The notes below the pieces were generated by a model. The model made no database searches. It saw only the letters and a program-made list of their open reading frames with translations, and was not told where the DNA came from. Below are positions 54,769 through 63,961 of a stretch of DNA of 64,000 nucleotides, in pieces. A program made the translations under genes and the position numbers. Location: the NCBI RefSeq assembly GCF_001956045.1, contig NZ_MRTH01000015.1:1-64000 (forward strand), in the 5' to 3' direction. Every line of letters begins with the position of its first letter. The first letter of the stretch is position 1. Source of the stretch: Paenibacillus sp. FSL H7-0331 (GTDB lineage Bacteria > Bacillota > Bacilli > Paenibacillales > NBRC-103111).

Positions 54769-55848
54769 TTATCTATAGTCGTTTATTCGTATATCAATCA
54801 TAACCTCAGGAGGAAGCGAAGGAAGCAGCTTTTCCCATTCAAATAACTGATCAATATGATACACGCCATGCGGCAATACAGAGCTGTAAACCCTATCTGC
54901 TACAGTAGCAGCCACTTTTGCCGTAATATTGGCTTCCTTGATCCCCTGAACCAGACATTCTATCAACACGTCATCTTGACCTTTTTTTCCCCACGCATCA
55001 ATTTTCACGGCAAACATCTCTTTTCCAAATCGCAGCTTACCGAACAATTGGATGACAGCATGACGAATCCGCTGCAACTTCAATAAACGGAACACTCCGC
55101 CTACTCTTAACCACGCCAGCAAGCCGGTCACGGACGCCGAGTCGAAACAGAGCCGGGTGGATACAAGTGGCACACCCAGTGTTCGCGATAGAGCATGCTG
55201 ATCAGCAAAGTTGAACCGATAAGACTTTCTATGTCCCAACGCTGACCCAAATTCCGTTATTTTACCGTCCGTAAAGCTGGATACAACAACTTTGCTTCCA
55301 GCCTGCATCACAGTAAAATCCGTGCCCAGGTTATCCACTGTCCATTCGATAGCCGCTTTACCATGTTGGTCGCCCAATCCCAGCATGATCGATATGTCTA
55401 TGACATCCGTCTGATCCATCAGATGTTTGGCGTGAGCAGCCAACAGGTTGGTCAGCCCCGGCGCGAGTCCAATGCTCAGCACCGCCGTTGCTTGACCTGC
55501 TACGGCTTCCTCATGCAGATGTTCCAGCTGTGAAAGAAACGAATCATCAGCAGAAATGTCCACGTAATGCACTCCGTTGTTGAAACAAGTCCGTGCAAAT
55601 GCAGGATCGATCTGATCCAGACACATCACGACCAGCTTGATATCCTTCCATATTTCCGGATCAACGGCTTCCTTGATATTGATCTGGTAAGGCTTTACCT
55701 TACCCTCGGTTGTTAAGCAGAATTGCTCAGCACGATCATAGCTTCTTCCTGCCGCAATCACTTTTCCTGGATATAACTCACCCAGATCCCTGCAGATCAT
55801 TTGTCCTACCTGACCGTAACCACCAACCACCATCATATGATTTTTCAC
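54769..55848 (-). CDS. Saccharopine/opine-type dehydrogenase-like protein
   Basis: 359 residues from the GTG at 55848, which has AGGAG seven nt upstream (an in-frame start at 55911 would overlap the methyltransferase gene by 31 bp). N-terminal Rossmann domain MVVGGYGQVGQMICRDLGE, then the NAD(P) loop AAGRSYDRAEQF and a conserved YVDISADDSF segment of the saccharopine dehydrogenase NADP-binding family. Such enzymes reductively join an amino acid and a keto acid, including opine metallophore dehydrogenases. It ends a Fur-box operon (importer, methyltransferase, dehydrogenase), which suggests a metal-related compound. Confidence 0.8.
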   Translation of the reverse strand: MKNHMMVVGGYGQVGQMICRDLGELYPGKVIAAGRSYDRAEQFCLTTEGKVKPYQINIKEAVDPEIWKDIKLVVMCLDQIDPAFARTCFNNGVHYVDISADDSFLSQLEHLHEEAVAGQATAVLSIGLAPGLTNLLAAHAKHLMDQTDVIDISIMLGLGDQHGKAAIEWTVDNLGTDFTVMQAGSKVVVSSFTDGKITEFGSALGHRKSYRFNFADQHALSRTLGVPLVSTRLCFDSASVTGLLAWLRVGGVFRLLKLQRIRHAVIQLFGKLRFGKEMFAVKIDAWGKKGQDDVLIECLVQGIKEANITAKVAATVADRVYSSVLPHGVYHIDQLFEWEKLLPSLPPEVMIDIRINDYR

Positions 55849-55880
55849 AATAATTCTCCTGACCCCGTATGCTGTATTCT

Positions 55881-56615
55881 CTATTCCATCGTATCGGCGG
55901 ATTTGAAGCAAAAATATCCTTCTATTAAATAAGAACCAAAATAACGTGATGTGTGAGTAAATCCAGCTTCATGTAATAACATTGCCACGTCTTCTGCGGA
56001 AATTGGATCTGATTCCTGACCGATAGAAGCGGCGAATCGCTCCCATTCCTCTAGTGTAATTCCGTTATCCAGCATATGCGTTTCCCAGGCTTGCATCTGA
56101 GTGACAAACTGTTGTGTCTGCGGCTCACCGTTCAGCGATGCAAGCAAGAGAGGAGCACCGGGCTTCAGACGTGCGGAAATACCGCGAAGCAGCTCCAGCT
56201 TGTGCTGCATGCCTTTGACAAAGTGCAGGACCAGCATGCAAGTTGCACCGTCATAACGCTTTTCAAGCGGCAGCTCATCAACGGTTCCTTTTATTAAGGA
56301 TACCCGATCCCCAAGCTCCGCCTGATTGATCCTTGATTCCGCGATCTTCAGCATCGGCTCGGAGGGATCGATACCTGTAAATGTCCAATTGTCATGCTTG
56401 CTGCCCAGCGTCACAATCTCATGACCGCCGCCTGCCCCAACGATTAGCACATCCAAGCTGGTATCTTCGGCATCTTCACTATGGTTGATCGCGTTCAATA
56501 TGCGATCCGTCATATCATGCAGTAGTTCGTAACCAGGTATTTTTAAGGAGATCGTCTCTCCATAGCGGTTCACATTCGGGCTATTCCAGTTCATTCTTGA
56601 TTGAGGATTGTTCAT
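55881..56615 (-). CDS. Class I SAM-dependent methyltransferase in Fur-box operon
   Basis: 244 residues. Motif I VLIVGAGGGHEIV near residue 55, acidic GIDPSEPML, motif LVLHFVKGM near 130 and LKPGAPLLLASLNGE. GGAG precedes the ATG. It lies 17 bp after the ATPase gene and 32 bp before the dehydrogenase. It does not show the nicotianamine-synthase-like pattern, so it is a true methyltransferase by appearance. Substrate unknown. Confidence 0.85.
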   Translation of the reverse strand: MNNPQSRMNWNSPNVNRYGETISLKIPGYELLHDMTDRILNAINHSEDAEDTSLDVLIVGAGGGHEIVTLGSKHDNWTFTGIDPSEPMLKIAESRINQAELGDRVSLIKGTVDELPLEKRYDGATCMLVLHFVKGMQHKLELLRGISARLKPGAPLLLASLNGEPQTQQFVTQMQAWETHMLDNGITLEEWERFAASIGQESDPISAEDVAMLLHEAGFTHTSRYFGSYLIEGYFCFKSADTME

Positions 56616-56632
56616 TGTTATCGCTCCATTCC

Positions 56633-57346
56633 TTAGGTTGATTGATGTCCATTGACAAGTTTGAGCAGCTTAACGATATCGTCTGCCGTAAACCGCATGG
56701 TGTCAGCTCCAACATCGGCTGCAGCATGGAAAATGTCCATCACAAGCGAACCGACCCCTGTAAGTACTACGATACGAGATCCAAGAGCAAGAGCCTCATC
56801 CAGATCATGGGTGATGAGCAGGATGGTTGGTTTATTCTTGTGCCATAGTCGCAGCAGCAGCTTCTGCATGTCCTGCCGGGTTCCGGCGTCCAGACTTTGA
56901 AAAGGCTCATCCATCAAAAGCAAACCCGGATTGGTTACGAATGCCCGGATCAATGAAACTCTCTGCTTCATCCCACCGCTGAGCTGATCGGGGTAGCTTG
57001 TCAGCGCATGTGCCATTCCCGCTTCTGTCAGCCAAATCGCAATCTCATTATTTGTCACATGCTTTTGATCATCGAGCACCCATCGAACATTGTCCAGTAC
57101 CGTTTTCCATGGCAATAGCCGGTGCTCCTGAAATACATAACCGATTCGCATATCGCTTCTTCTTTCTATGATTCCGGAATCCGGCAGCTCCAGACCTGCC
57201 GCCATTCGCAGCAGCGTCGTTTTACCAATACCTGAGGTGCCCATTATGCAAGTAATTTGCCCTTCATTAAGCTCAAGAGATAGCTCCGACATAATCGTTC
57301 GATTACCGTAATGTTTGGTCACTTGTTCAAACCGCATAGCGTTCAT
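56633..57346 (-). CDS. ABC importer ATPase (SsuB/TauB-like)
   Basis: 237 residues. Walker A GTSGIGKTT at 36-44, signature LSGGMKQR near 135, Walker B LLLMDEPFQSLD near 155, LITHDLDEALALGSRI. Nitrate/sulfonate/taurine or metallophore importer ATPase type. Overlaps the permease gene by 20 bp, so they are co-translated. Confidence 0.9.
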   Translation of the reverse strand: MNAMRFEQVTKHYGNRTIMSELSLELNEGQITCIMGTSGIGKTTLLRMAAGLELPDSGIIERRSDMRIGYVFQEHRLLPWKTVLDNVRWVLDDQKHVTNNEIAIWLTEAGMAHALTSYPDQLSGGMKQRVSLIRAFVTNPGLLLMDEPFQSLDAGTRQDMQKLLLRLWHKNKPTILLITHDLDEALALGSRIVVLTGVGSLVMDIFHAAADVGADTMRFTADDIVKLLKLVNGHQST

Positions 57347-58103
57347 TGTTCTCTCTTTCCTTATGTTTTCCGTAGAAGTAGGTTCGCATTAACCATTCCA
57401 GGCTCATTCCCAACAGAGCGACTAGTAGTGTCCAGGCGATCACTTCATCCGTCTTCAAATATAATCGTGAGGTGTTCATTGCTGCGCCTATTCCGGTTTG
57501 GCCGCTGATTAACTCCGACATGACGATGGTCTTCCATCCGCTGCCGATGTTGATGGTGAGGGCTGCCAACCAGTAAGGCCGCAGGGCCGGCAAATAAATG
57601 TCCCGGATTCGCTTCATACGACGAACACGAAAGACGCTTGCCATTTCAAGCAAATCCATGGGTACTTGTTGGATGCCCTCCACTGAGTTAAAGAAAAACA
57701 CTGGAAAAAGGGCAATCACGACGACCAGAATCTGCGCCCCTCCGTCTATTCCTAGCCATAGTATAGCCAAAAGAATCCATGACACGGGAGGTACGGATTG
57801 TAACAGTGTCACTGCTGGCCGCACGAATGCGTATATTTTATCGTTATAGCCTGATGCAATTCCAAGTCCAGTTCCAATGACAAAAGCTATCCCGAAACCA
57901 ATCGCTAGACGTACGAAGGAAAGCCACAATGGCTCCCATAAATGTCCATTTCCAGCGATATGGAGCAGCGCCTGTAAGGTTTCAAGTGGTGAAGGAAGAA
58001 TAACAGCAGGGTATACACGGGCCACAACCACCCAGATGGCAAGAATAACAAGAAAGGTATAGCAGCCTGGCCATTTGTTATAGACCGTAATAAAAACCCG
58101 CAT
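57327..58103 (-). CDS. ABC importer permease (SsuC/TauC-like)
   Basis: 258 residues with about six helices; the EAA-type loop MASVFRVRRMKRIRDIYLPAL near residue 155 docks the ATPase. The last segment WTLLVALLGMSLEWLMRTYF is the usual C-terminal helix. Overlaps the binding-protein gene by 26 bp and the ATPase gene by 20 bp. Confidence 0.9.
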   Translation of the reverse strand: MRVFITVYNKWPGCYTFLVILAIWVVVARVYPAVILPSPLETLQALLHIAGNGHLWEPLWLSFVRLAIGFGIAFVIGTGLGIASGYNDKIYAFVRPAVTLLQSVPPVSWILLAILWLGIDGGAQILVVVIALFPVFFFNSVEGIQQVPMDLLEMASVFRVRRMKRIRDIYLPALRPYWLAALTINIGSGWKTIVMSELISGQTGIGAAMNTSRLYLKTDEVIAWTLLVALLGMSLEWLMRTYFYGKHKERENNERYAV

Positions 58104-59067
58104 CAGGCAGCCGGCCTCCTATCGATTCCGGTGCGTCCTGCAGCAAAATTTGAAAATATCGCTCTACTTCCGGCTTGGCATCCTTGGCATCTTTATAAAC
58201 CAAACTTATCTTGGTCATGGCAGCAAATAGTACGGCTTGCGGTACACCGAATGCTTCAGCAGACAATTTAAGCGATTCCTCTGGCCTTAGAACCGTCTCA
58301 TTCAGCGCATCCCGATACATAATCTGAAATTGCGCTACTTCCTTGGTATGTGTCTTGGCCCATTCACGGTTCACGAAAATACCTGTTTGCGGTAAATCCT
58401 CTCCAAATTGGGCCCGCCACGCTTTCTGGAAATCGATAACTTCATATAACCTGCCATCCAGCTTCACACGCAATCCGCTGATCATAGGCTCTGGCAGCAC
58501 AGCATACTTAATGGTACCTGCTGCAAGCTGCTGCATCATTTCTGGAACGGTAGAATAAGCAAGCTTGATCTTTCCATCCAGCCCTTCCTTTCTCAGCAAA
58601 AATCGGGTTAAAATATCGGGCGGGCCGCTTTGTCCGGGAATATATACCGTCTCATTGGTCAGATCAGCCAGACGGTGTGCATCAGGTGAAGTGGAAATCA
58701 AATACATGGAACCCCACGTATTGACATGAAGCAGCTGCAGCGGCAATCCCTTTGCAGCAATATTGGCCCCAAGATTAAGCGGTGCGGCGACAAATGGTAC
58801 ATTTCCGTTCTGGATACGAGCGAGCAACTGCTCAATGGTATCCCATGTTTCCACCTTCAGCTTCATATCTGGACTCCCTTTCTTCTCGGCCAACAATGCT
58901 GGAATCAGAGAAGGTGCTTTCGGAGATAACAGGACGACATTTTCCACATTTGTCGACGGGACCGTTGTTTCCTTAACGTCTTCCGCACTTCTGGAGCAAC
59001 CAGCTAAAAGAATAATGAGACCGGTCAGAGTCAACAACAACAAATGCAGGGTACGACGACGCAGCAT
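58078..59067 (-). CDS. ABC importer binding lipoprotein (SsuA/NMT1-like)
   Basis: 329 residues. Signal peptide with lipobox LLAG-C24 and an NMT1/SsuA-type two-lobe domain (VVLLSPKAPSLIPALLAEKKG; VPFVAAPLNLGANIAAKGLP; YAVLPEPMISGL). First gene of the importer-methyltransferase-dehydrogenase operon. The Fur-like box lies about 41 bp upstream of its start, so expression probably rises on iron limitation; the ligand is unknown. Confidence 0.88.
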   Translation of the reverse strand: MLRRRTLHLLLLTLTGLIILLAGCSRSAEDVKETTVPSTNVENVVLLSPKAPSLIPALLAEKKGSPDMKLKVETWDTIEQLLARIQNGNVPFVAAPLNLGANIAAKGLPLQLLHVNTWGSMYLISTSPDAHRLADLTNETVYIPGQSGPPDILTRFLLRKEGLDGKIKLAYSTVPEMMQQLAAGTIKYAVLPEPMISGLRVKLDGRLYEVIDFQKAWRAQFGEDLPQTGIFVNREWAKTHTKEVAQFQIMYRDALNETVLRPEESLKLSAEAFGVPQAVLFAAMTKISLVYKDAKDAKPEVERYFQILLQDAPESIGGRLPDAGFYYGL

Positions 59068-59107
59068 AGTTTCTTTTCATCCCCTTTTTTATATAGTAGA
59101 ATAACAA

Positions 59108-59122
59108 TAAGAATCATTCTCA
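59108..59122. promoter_or_regulatory. Fur-like box
   Basis: On the minus strand TGAGAAT-G-ATTCTTA, matching the Bacillus Fur 7-1-7 consensus TGATAAT-N-ATTATCA at 11 of 14 positions. It lies between the divergent importer operon and LuxR gene and could control both. A PerR site is less likely because of the TGA/TTA ends. Confidence 0.7.
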
Positions 59123-59209
59123 ATTATAAGGATGTAGTCGGTAAGGACAATCCCACAAATCTGGGATTCTCGCAGAAAGCACATACCGGTTTGTACGAGG
59201 AGAAGCGAC

Positions 59210-60316
59210 ATGAGCGTTCATACACATATAAGAGCCGTCACCAAAGAGATATCTGCACTGGAAACGAGTCCTGCATCTGGTTCGGATTATCGGGAAATGG
59301 TAATTCAACTCTTACGCAGCGTCGTACCGTTCGATGCGGCTTGTTGCACGACTGTTGATCCGAGGACACTGCTCTCAACGGGGGCTGTTACGGAGCATAG
59401 TGTAGAAAAAATTCATCACCTGCTGTTTGAAAATGAATACCAGCACGAAGATTTCAATAAATACACCAGCTTGGTCCAAGCTGATGACCCCACCGCCACG
59501 CTCAGTGGGGCTACGAATGGTCAATTGAAGCAGAGCTCCCGCTACCGCGACATTCTCAGTCCGGCAGGCTTTGGCGATGAAATGCGAGCGGCTTTGGTGA
59601 GCGATGGCGCATGCTGGGGGTATTTGACTTTATTCCGTGCTCAGAATCAACCTGTGTTTGGGGAGGCTGAGCGTTCCTGCGTTTCCTCTCTGGTCCCTGC
59701 TATTTCTCAGATGCTGCGCAAGAGAAGCCTGAAGCTGACGACTCATGAATCGGAGCAGGTGCACATGGACGCTGGCATCCTGATTTTGTCGAACAGCCTT
59801 ACCTCCCTATCCTCTGATGCAGCGGCCGATTATTGGCTTTCCTTGCTTCGCAAATGGGAACGAATCGACAGCACCACGCTGCCCCGGCCTGTTCGAGCGG
59901 TATGTGCTCGCGCCCAATCGAACCATACTCCATATCCAGACCAAGCGTATCCGTCCAAAGTCTGCTTTTATACACCAGATGGACAATTTCTGGTTATCCG
60001 GGCAAGTCGGTTAAGCGGACCCTCTAATTCCATGCTGCTGGCAGTTTGCTTCGAAACGGCGAAGCCACTGGATATTATGCCCTTTATGGCGGAAGCCCAT
60101 GGACTTTCATTACGAGAGAAACAAATTCTTGAGTCGGTATTACGGGGTTTTTCCACGAAAGAAATCGCCAGCTCTCTGCATATTTCCGCCTATACGGTTC
60201 AAGATCATATGAAATCGATTTTCACGAAAACCGGCATGACGAGCCGAAGAGAACTCATATGGAGCTTGTTCTCCCGTTTCAGTCTGCCGAATGCCAATGT
60301 ACCGAACATGGACTGA
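59210..60316 (+). CDS. LuxR-type transcriptional regulator with GAF-like N-terminus
   Basis: 368 residues. The N-terminal 180 residues (FDAACCTTVDP; YLTLFRAQNQPVFGEAE) resemble a GAF sensor domain; the C-terminus is a LuxR HTH (LSLREKQILESVLRGFSTKEIASSLHISAYTVQDHMKSIFTKTG). No receiver domain. GAGGAG precedes the ATG. Divergent from the Fur-box operon, so a regulator of, or co-regulated with, that importer. Confidence 0.85.
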   Translation: MSVHTHIRAVTKEISALETSPASGSDYREMVIQLLRSVVPFDAACCTTVDPRTLLSTGAVTEHSVEKIHHLLFENEYQHEDFNKYTSLVQADDPTATLSGATNGQLKQSSRYRDILSPAGFGDEMRAALVSDGACWGYLTLFRAQNQPVFGEAERSCVSSLVPAISQMLRKRSLKLTTHESEQVHMDAGILILSNSLTSLSSDAAADYWLSLLRKWERIDSTTLPRPVRAVCARAQSNHTPYPDQAYPSKVCFYTPDGQFLVIRASRLSGPSNSMLLAVCFETAKPLDIMPFMAEAHGLSLREKQILESVLRGFSTKEIASSLHISAYTVQDHMKSIFTKTGMTSRRELIWSLFSRFSLPNANVPNMD

Positions 60317-60360
60317 TATAATGAAAAAAGAGAAGCTGGCTTCCCTATCAAGTAGTTATG

Positions 60361-60405
60361 AAAATAAAAATGAATAGAGCGAGCAGAATGAACTCTGCTT
60401 ACTCT
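60361..60405 (-). terminator. Terminator of the TrxR-like gene
   Basis: AGAGcGAGCAGA/TCTGCTtaCTCT hairpin followed on the minus strand by ATTCATTTTTATTTT, 25 nt beyond the stop at 60430. Confidence 0.75.
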
Positions 60406-60429
60406 ATCCATATACGGTAATCGACGTAT

Positions 60430-61416
60430 TCAATGATGTTCAAGCTGAAGATCTCGCCTGTAAGTTGGCGTGACTCTATGTGCTCCTACTAGCTCCTTGT
60501 GAATCCATATCGCTGCCTGAGAGCCTTCGCCCATGGCTATAGTCAGCTGCTCCGCATGCACACCGATATCACCTGCTGCCCATATGCCAGGTATGTTGGT
60601 CATCTTGGTGCGTGGGTCCGTGAGGATATGCTTATTTTCCAGGCACTCAATGCCCACTTGGCGAGCGAGCTCCGAATGAACATGATTCCCGCCAAAAGCG
60701 ATAAAGCCCCGTTCGCCTGCAATCATACGTCCGTCATCCAGAAGAACACCCTGAAAATCACCGTTGAATTCACTTCTTACCACCTCTGACAACGCTGCGT
60801 CGATATGGACGATGCCATGTGAAGCCAGCTTCTCCAAATGTTCATCATCAACGGTTTTATTCTGCCACTCATGATTGATATACGTGATAGCTTGGGTCCA
60901 GTAGGTCAACGTCAGCGCCATGGCAGCACCGACATTGCCGGCACCCATAACGATGGTTTGTCGGCCATTAACTTCGTAACCGTCGCAATCGGGACATACA
61001 TACACCGTTAAACCGAGACATTGCTCAAGTCCGGGCAGCGCCGGGAACCTGTCGCTCAACCCCATTGCAAGCAATACGGTCTTAGCCTCAAAGCTTTGAT
61101 TGCCCTTTGATCTTTCTATCATAAATTCGTCTTCTGATCTTACAAGGCCAGTTACCTCATCTTGTATGAACTGCACGCCAAGTCGTTCCGCCTGCAATTT
61201 ACCAAGACTGCGAAGCTCATTGCCCGACACCCCGTCCGGCCAACCGAGTATATTGTGATAGCTCCTGCAGAGGCTTGAACGACCTTCACCCTTATCTATA
61301 ACGAGTACGCGGTGCTTATACCTGCCCAGCTGGATCGCTCCCTGTAAGCCCGCAATACCTCCCCCAATAATAATGCAATCGTATTTGGAAGTATCCAATG
61401 GCCTGTGACCCCTCAT
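60430..61416 (-). CDS. Thioredoxin-reductase-like FAD/NAD(P) oxidoreductase
   Basis: 328 residues. FAD loop IIIGGGIAGLQGAIQLGRY near 15-33, redox pair in CPDCDGYEV near 145 (CPDC where classical TrxR has CATC), NAD(P) loop GAGNVGAAMAL near 165 and WAAGDIG near 282. The intact CxxC suggests dithiol chemistry on an unidentified partner. The start at 61416 has no clear ribosome site; a TTG seven codons later, with GAGGGG ten nt upstream, is an alternative. Downstream of the TetR gene on the same strand. Confidence 0.85.
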   Translation of the reverse strand: MRGHRPLDTSKYDCIIIGGGIAGLQGAIQLGRYKHRVLVIDKGEGRSSLCRSYHNILGWPDGVSGNELRSLGKLQAERLGVQFIQDEVTGLVRSEDEFMIERSKGNQSFEAKTVLLAMGLSDRFPALPGLEQCLGLTVYVCPDCDGYEVNGRQTIVMGAGNVGAAMALTLTYWTQAITYINHEWQNKTVDDEHLEKLASHGIVHIDAALSEVVRSEFNGDFQGVLLDDGRMIAGERGFIAFGGNHVHSELARQVGIECLENKHILTDPRTKMTNIPGIWAAGDIGVHAEQLTIAMGEGSQAAIWIHKELVGAHRVTPTYRRDLQLEHH

Positions 61417-61512
61417 CGTTTTTCATTAGATTCTCCAAGCTTTCCAATAAAAAACGATGATGAAGCGATCTGATATCATCCAATTTATTCCATACTAATC
61501 CCTCTATTAGCA

Positions 61513-62121
61513 TTAGGCCCTTGGTTTAGGGACGACTGTGCCATGGAGAAACACATGAATGGCTTGACGATATATGTTTAACGTCGCTTCATGGTTGGGG
61601 GAACGTTTGGACATTTCGCCAAGCCCCATTAGTAATCCCTCCAGTATAAACCCAAGTGTCCGAGCATCAGCAGGCTTCAGTTCACCCGCGTCCATTGCCT
61701 GCTGAAGCATCCTTTGGTTCAATTGCACATGGTCAGAAAGATAATTGGCTACCTCTTCCTGTACATCATTTCTTGCCCATTCGCTGTATATAAATTCATC
61801 CGTAGCTTTGGTTAGCGGATGGTTCAGATCATTCACGACGAGATGTTCAGCAAACCCATATAATTTTTCTTCCACGGTTGCGTACAGTTTTTCCTTCTCA
61901 GCCCATTGCTCCTTCCAATCCCGATCCCATTCGTCCAGCAAATATAAGAATAATCCTTCTTTGTTATGAAAATGATAATAAATATTCCCTTTGCTGCTTC
62001 CCGTAGCGGCTACAATATCCTCAATGGATGTGGCTGTATACCCTTTTTGGGCAAATAATGCCCTTGCGGCTTCAGCCACCTTTTTTTTAGTCTGCTCACT
62101 CTGCAGCTGTTTTTTATTCAT
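61513..62121 (-). CDS. TetR family transcriptional regulator
   Basis: 202 residues from the ATG at 62121, nine nt after AAGGAG; an ATG three codons upstream is too close to that site. HTH TSIEDIVAATGSSKGNIYYHFHNKEGLF near residue 31. C-terminal ligand domain of AcrR type. Follows the MATE gene by 16 bp and most likely represses it through the palindrome at 63532-63549. Confidence 0.9.
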   Translation of the reverse strand: MNKKQLQSEQTKKKVAEAARALFAQKGYTATSIEDIVAATGSSKGNIYYHFHNKEGLFLYLLDEWDRDWKEQWAEKEKLYATVEEKLYGFAEHLVVNDLNHPLTKATDEFIYSEWARNDVQEEVANYLSDHVQLNQRMLQQAMDAGELKPADARTLGFILEGLLMGLGEMSKRSPNHEATLNIYRQAIHVFLHGTVVPKPRA

Positions 62122-62137
62122 CGGGTCCATCTCCTTT

Positions 62138-63499
62138 TTAGATACCAGCCTTACGCAATGAATGTTTCCCTAAAGATCCCTGCCTCCTATAATAAATAAC
62201 AATCGTGATCAGTACAATACATTCTGACAAGGGAACAGCCATCCAGATCCCCGTGATCCCCATGAACCTTGGAAGCACCGTAATAAAAGCCAGCATAAGA
62301 ATCATTTCCCTCGCTGCAGTGATCCAGATTGCCATCCTCATGCTGCCGATTGATTGATAATAAGTCATCATCACAAAATTGATGCCCATAAACAGATAGG
62401 CGATTACGAAAATCCTGAGCCCATGGACAGCATGGGCTGTGACCTGACTGCTAAAGTGCCCAAAAATCCCAACGATCGGCAATGTTGCCAGCTGTACAAT
62501 CAGCAGTAGGACAGCTCCCGCTCCAAGCGCCGTGCGGACAGCAATTCGGATCGTTTGCCGCTTCCGTTCATCCTGCCGAGCTCCATGATAATAGCTGATC
62601 AGTGGCTGGATCGCCGAGCCCATTCCCAAGAAGGTCAGCAAAATAATGCTGTGAATATAGCTCATAATAGAAAATGCAGCGACCCCGTCAGTCCCGGCAT
62701 ACTTTTCCAACGAAACATTATGCGAAATCGTGAATACGGAAATACCGACCTCAGCCAGAAAGCTTGGAAATCCTACAATGATAACTGTAATCAGGAGTGC
62801 CTTATCCCATTTGAAACGCCGCAGCTTCAGATGATTCGTTTTTTTGAGAAAATGGGTGAAGAGTACCATTAAACCAAGAAATGCAGCAATGATCGTCCCC
62901 ATAGCCACGCTGGCAACCCCCAGCTCGAACACATATAAAACAAAATAGTTGATAACAATGTTAGACAGTGCAAAGGTAATCTGCGCCATCATCGACAGGT
63001 TAGGATTACCGTCATTACGGACAAAGATGCTCACAGCATTCTCTATAGTAAATACAAATCCGAACAGCAGCATCACATTCATATAGGCAGACGCATAGGG
63101 ATATGTCTCGGCATTAGCACCAAGCGCATAGATGAGCGGATCACGAAACATAAAGGCAGTGATGCCTATCACGAGTGTTGCTACGGTAATAATCGTCACG
63201 GAATACGAAAAGATAGTTTGTGCCTTATGATGCTCCTTCGCACCCATTGCCTGTGAATATAAGGTTGCACTCCCGATACCAATCCAGAGTGACATCGCGA
63301 CAAATATCGTATATACAGGACTTGCAATGCCCAAGCCTGCGAGCGCCGTGGACCCCAGCTTGTTTCCTACCATGACACCATCGACGACAATGTTGACAGC
63401 GACCAGCAGCATCCCCAGCATGGAAGGGATCAAATAACGAAGGAAAGCTCGACCAACCGATTGGGTATCCAGTAGGTGTGTCGTGTGTTGTTCTCTCAT
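62138..63499 (-). CDS. MATE family multidrug exporter
   Basis: 453 residues with twelve helices in two MatE halves; MLGMLLVAVNIVVDGVMVGNKLG near the start and GAKEHHKAQTIFSYSVTI after helix 2 are typical of NorM/MepA proteins. AGGAG lies eight nt before the ATG. Sodium- or proton-driven drug efflux. First gene of an operon with the TetR gene. Confidence 0.9.
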   Translation of the reverse strand: MREQHTTHLLDTQSVGRAFLRYLIPSMLGMLLVAVNIVVDGVMVGNKLGSTALAGLGIASPVYTIFVAMSLWIGIGSATLYSQAMGAKEHHKAQTIFSYSVTIITVATLVIGITAFMFRDPLIYALGANAETYPYASAYMNVMLLFGFVFTIENAVSIFVRNDGNPNLSMMAQITFALSNIVINYFVLYVFELGVASVAMGTIIAAFLGLMVLFTHFLKKTNHLKLRRFKWDKALLITVIIVGFPSFLAEVGISVFTISHNVSLEKYAGTDGVAAFSIMSYIHSIILLTFLGMGSAIQPLISYYHGARQDERKRQTIRIAVRTALGAGAVLLLIVQLATLPIVGIFGHFSSQVTAHAVHGLRIFVIAYLFMGINFVMMTYYQSIGSMRMAIWITAAREMILMLAFITVLPRFMGITGIWMAVPLSECIVLITIVIYYRRQGSLGKHSLRKAGI

Positions 63500-63531
63500 G
63501 TTGAAACTCCTATCTGAACATTCATTTTATT

Positions 63532-63549
63532 ATACTGAACGTTCGGTAT
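63532..63549. promoter_or_regulatory. Candidate TetR operator of the MATE operon
   Basis: ATACTGAAC/GTTCGGTAT, an 18-bp palindrome with one mismatched pair, 33 bp upstream of the MATE start; typical of AcrR/TetR sites. Confidence 0.6.
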
Positions 63550-63733
63550 AAATTGTAGCACATACAATGAAAGGATACAACTTTTCAAGTCAATACAAGG
63601 GCTGTAGGTAACCATCACAACTAGAAATGCCACTAGCGGATTTGTGAAGCCCGAAGGGTACTAGCAGTTCCAATTGGAATTCTACTTGCATTTACTATGA
63701 GTAGTTTCATATATGAAAGCGAGGTGAAAGGTT

Positions 63734-63961
63734 ATGTCTCTTATAAGAAATGATGTCGTAATTATTGAGTTCCGTCGGATTGCTGGTATTCGAATTATTA
63801 GAGCTGTTCGAATTATTGGCAGTGCATTTCCATGTAGAGGTTTTTTATTTGTGGGTGGTCGTGTATTGCGTGCTGAACGCTGCCTCTTGAACAATCGTTT
63901 CCGTATAGTATCTATTAGACACAATATTATAGTATTTAAGCGTAGACGATTGCATCATTGA
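63734..63961 (+). CDS. Small basic Arg/Ile-rich protein
   Basis: 75 residues with GAGGTG seven nt before the ATG. Rich in Arg and Ile (RRIAGIRIIRAVRIIGSAF), no signal peptide, one Cys in FPCRGFLF. No family recognised. A weak hairpin (ATTGATTAT/ATAATCAAT) follows at the window edge. A minus-strand frame over the same bases lacks a ribosome site. Confidence 0.45.
   Translation: MSLIRNDVVIIEFRRIAGIRIIRAVRIIGSAFPCRGFLFVGGRVLRAERCLLNNRFRIVSIRHNIIVFKRRRLHH

Noticed and set aside
55848..55911. Longer N-terminus of the saccharopine-dehydrogenase-like protein
   Set aside because: It would overlap the methyltransferase gene and lacks a ribosome site, whereas GTG 55848 has AGGAG and starts at the Rossmann fold.
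59108..59122. PerR or Zur site instead of Fur
   Set aside because: The TGA...TTA ends and central G fit Fur better than PerR (TTATAAT-N-ATTATAA), and the Zur consensus is not matched.
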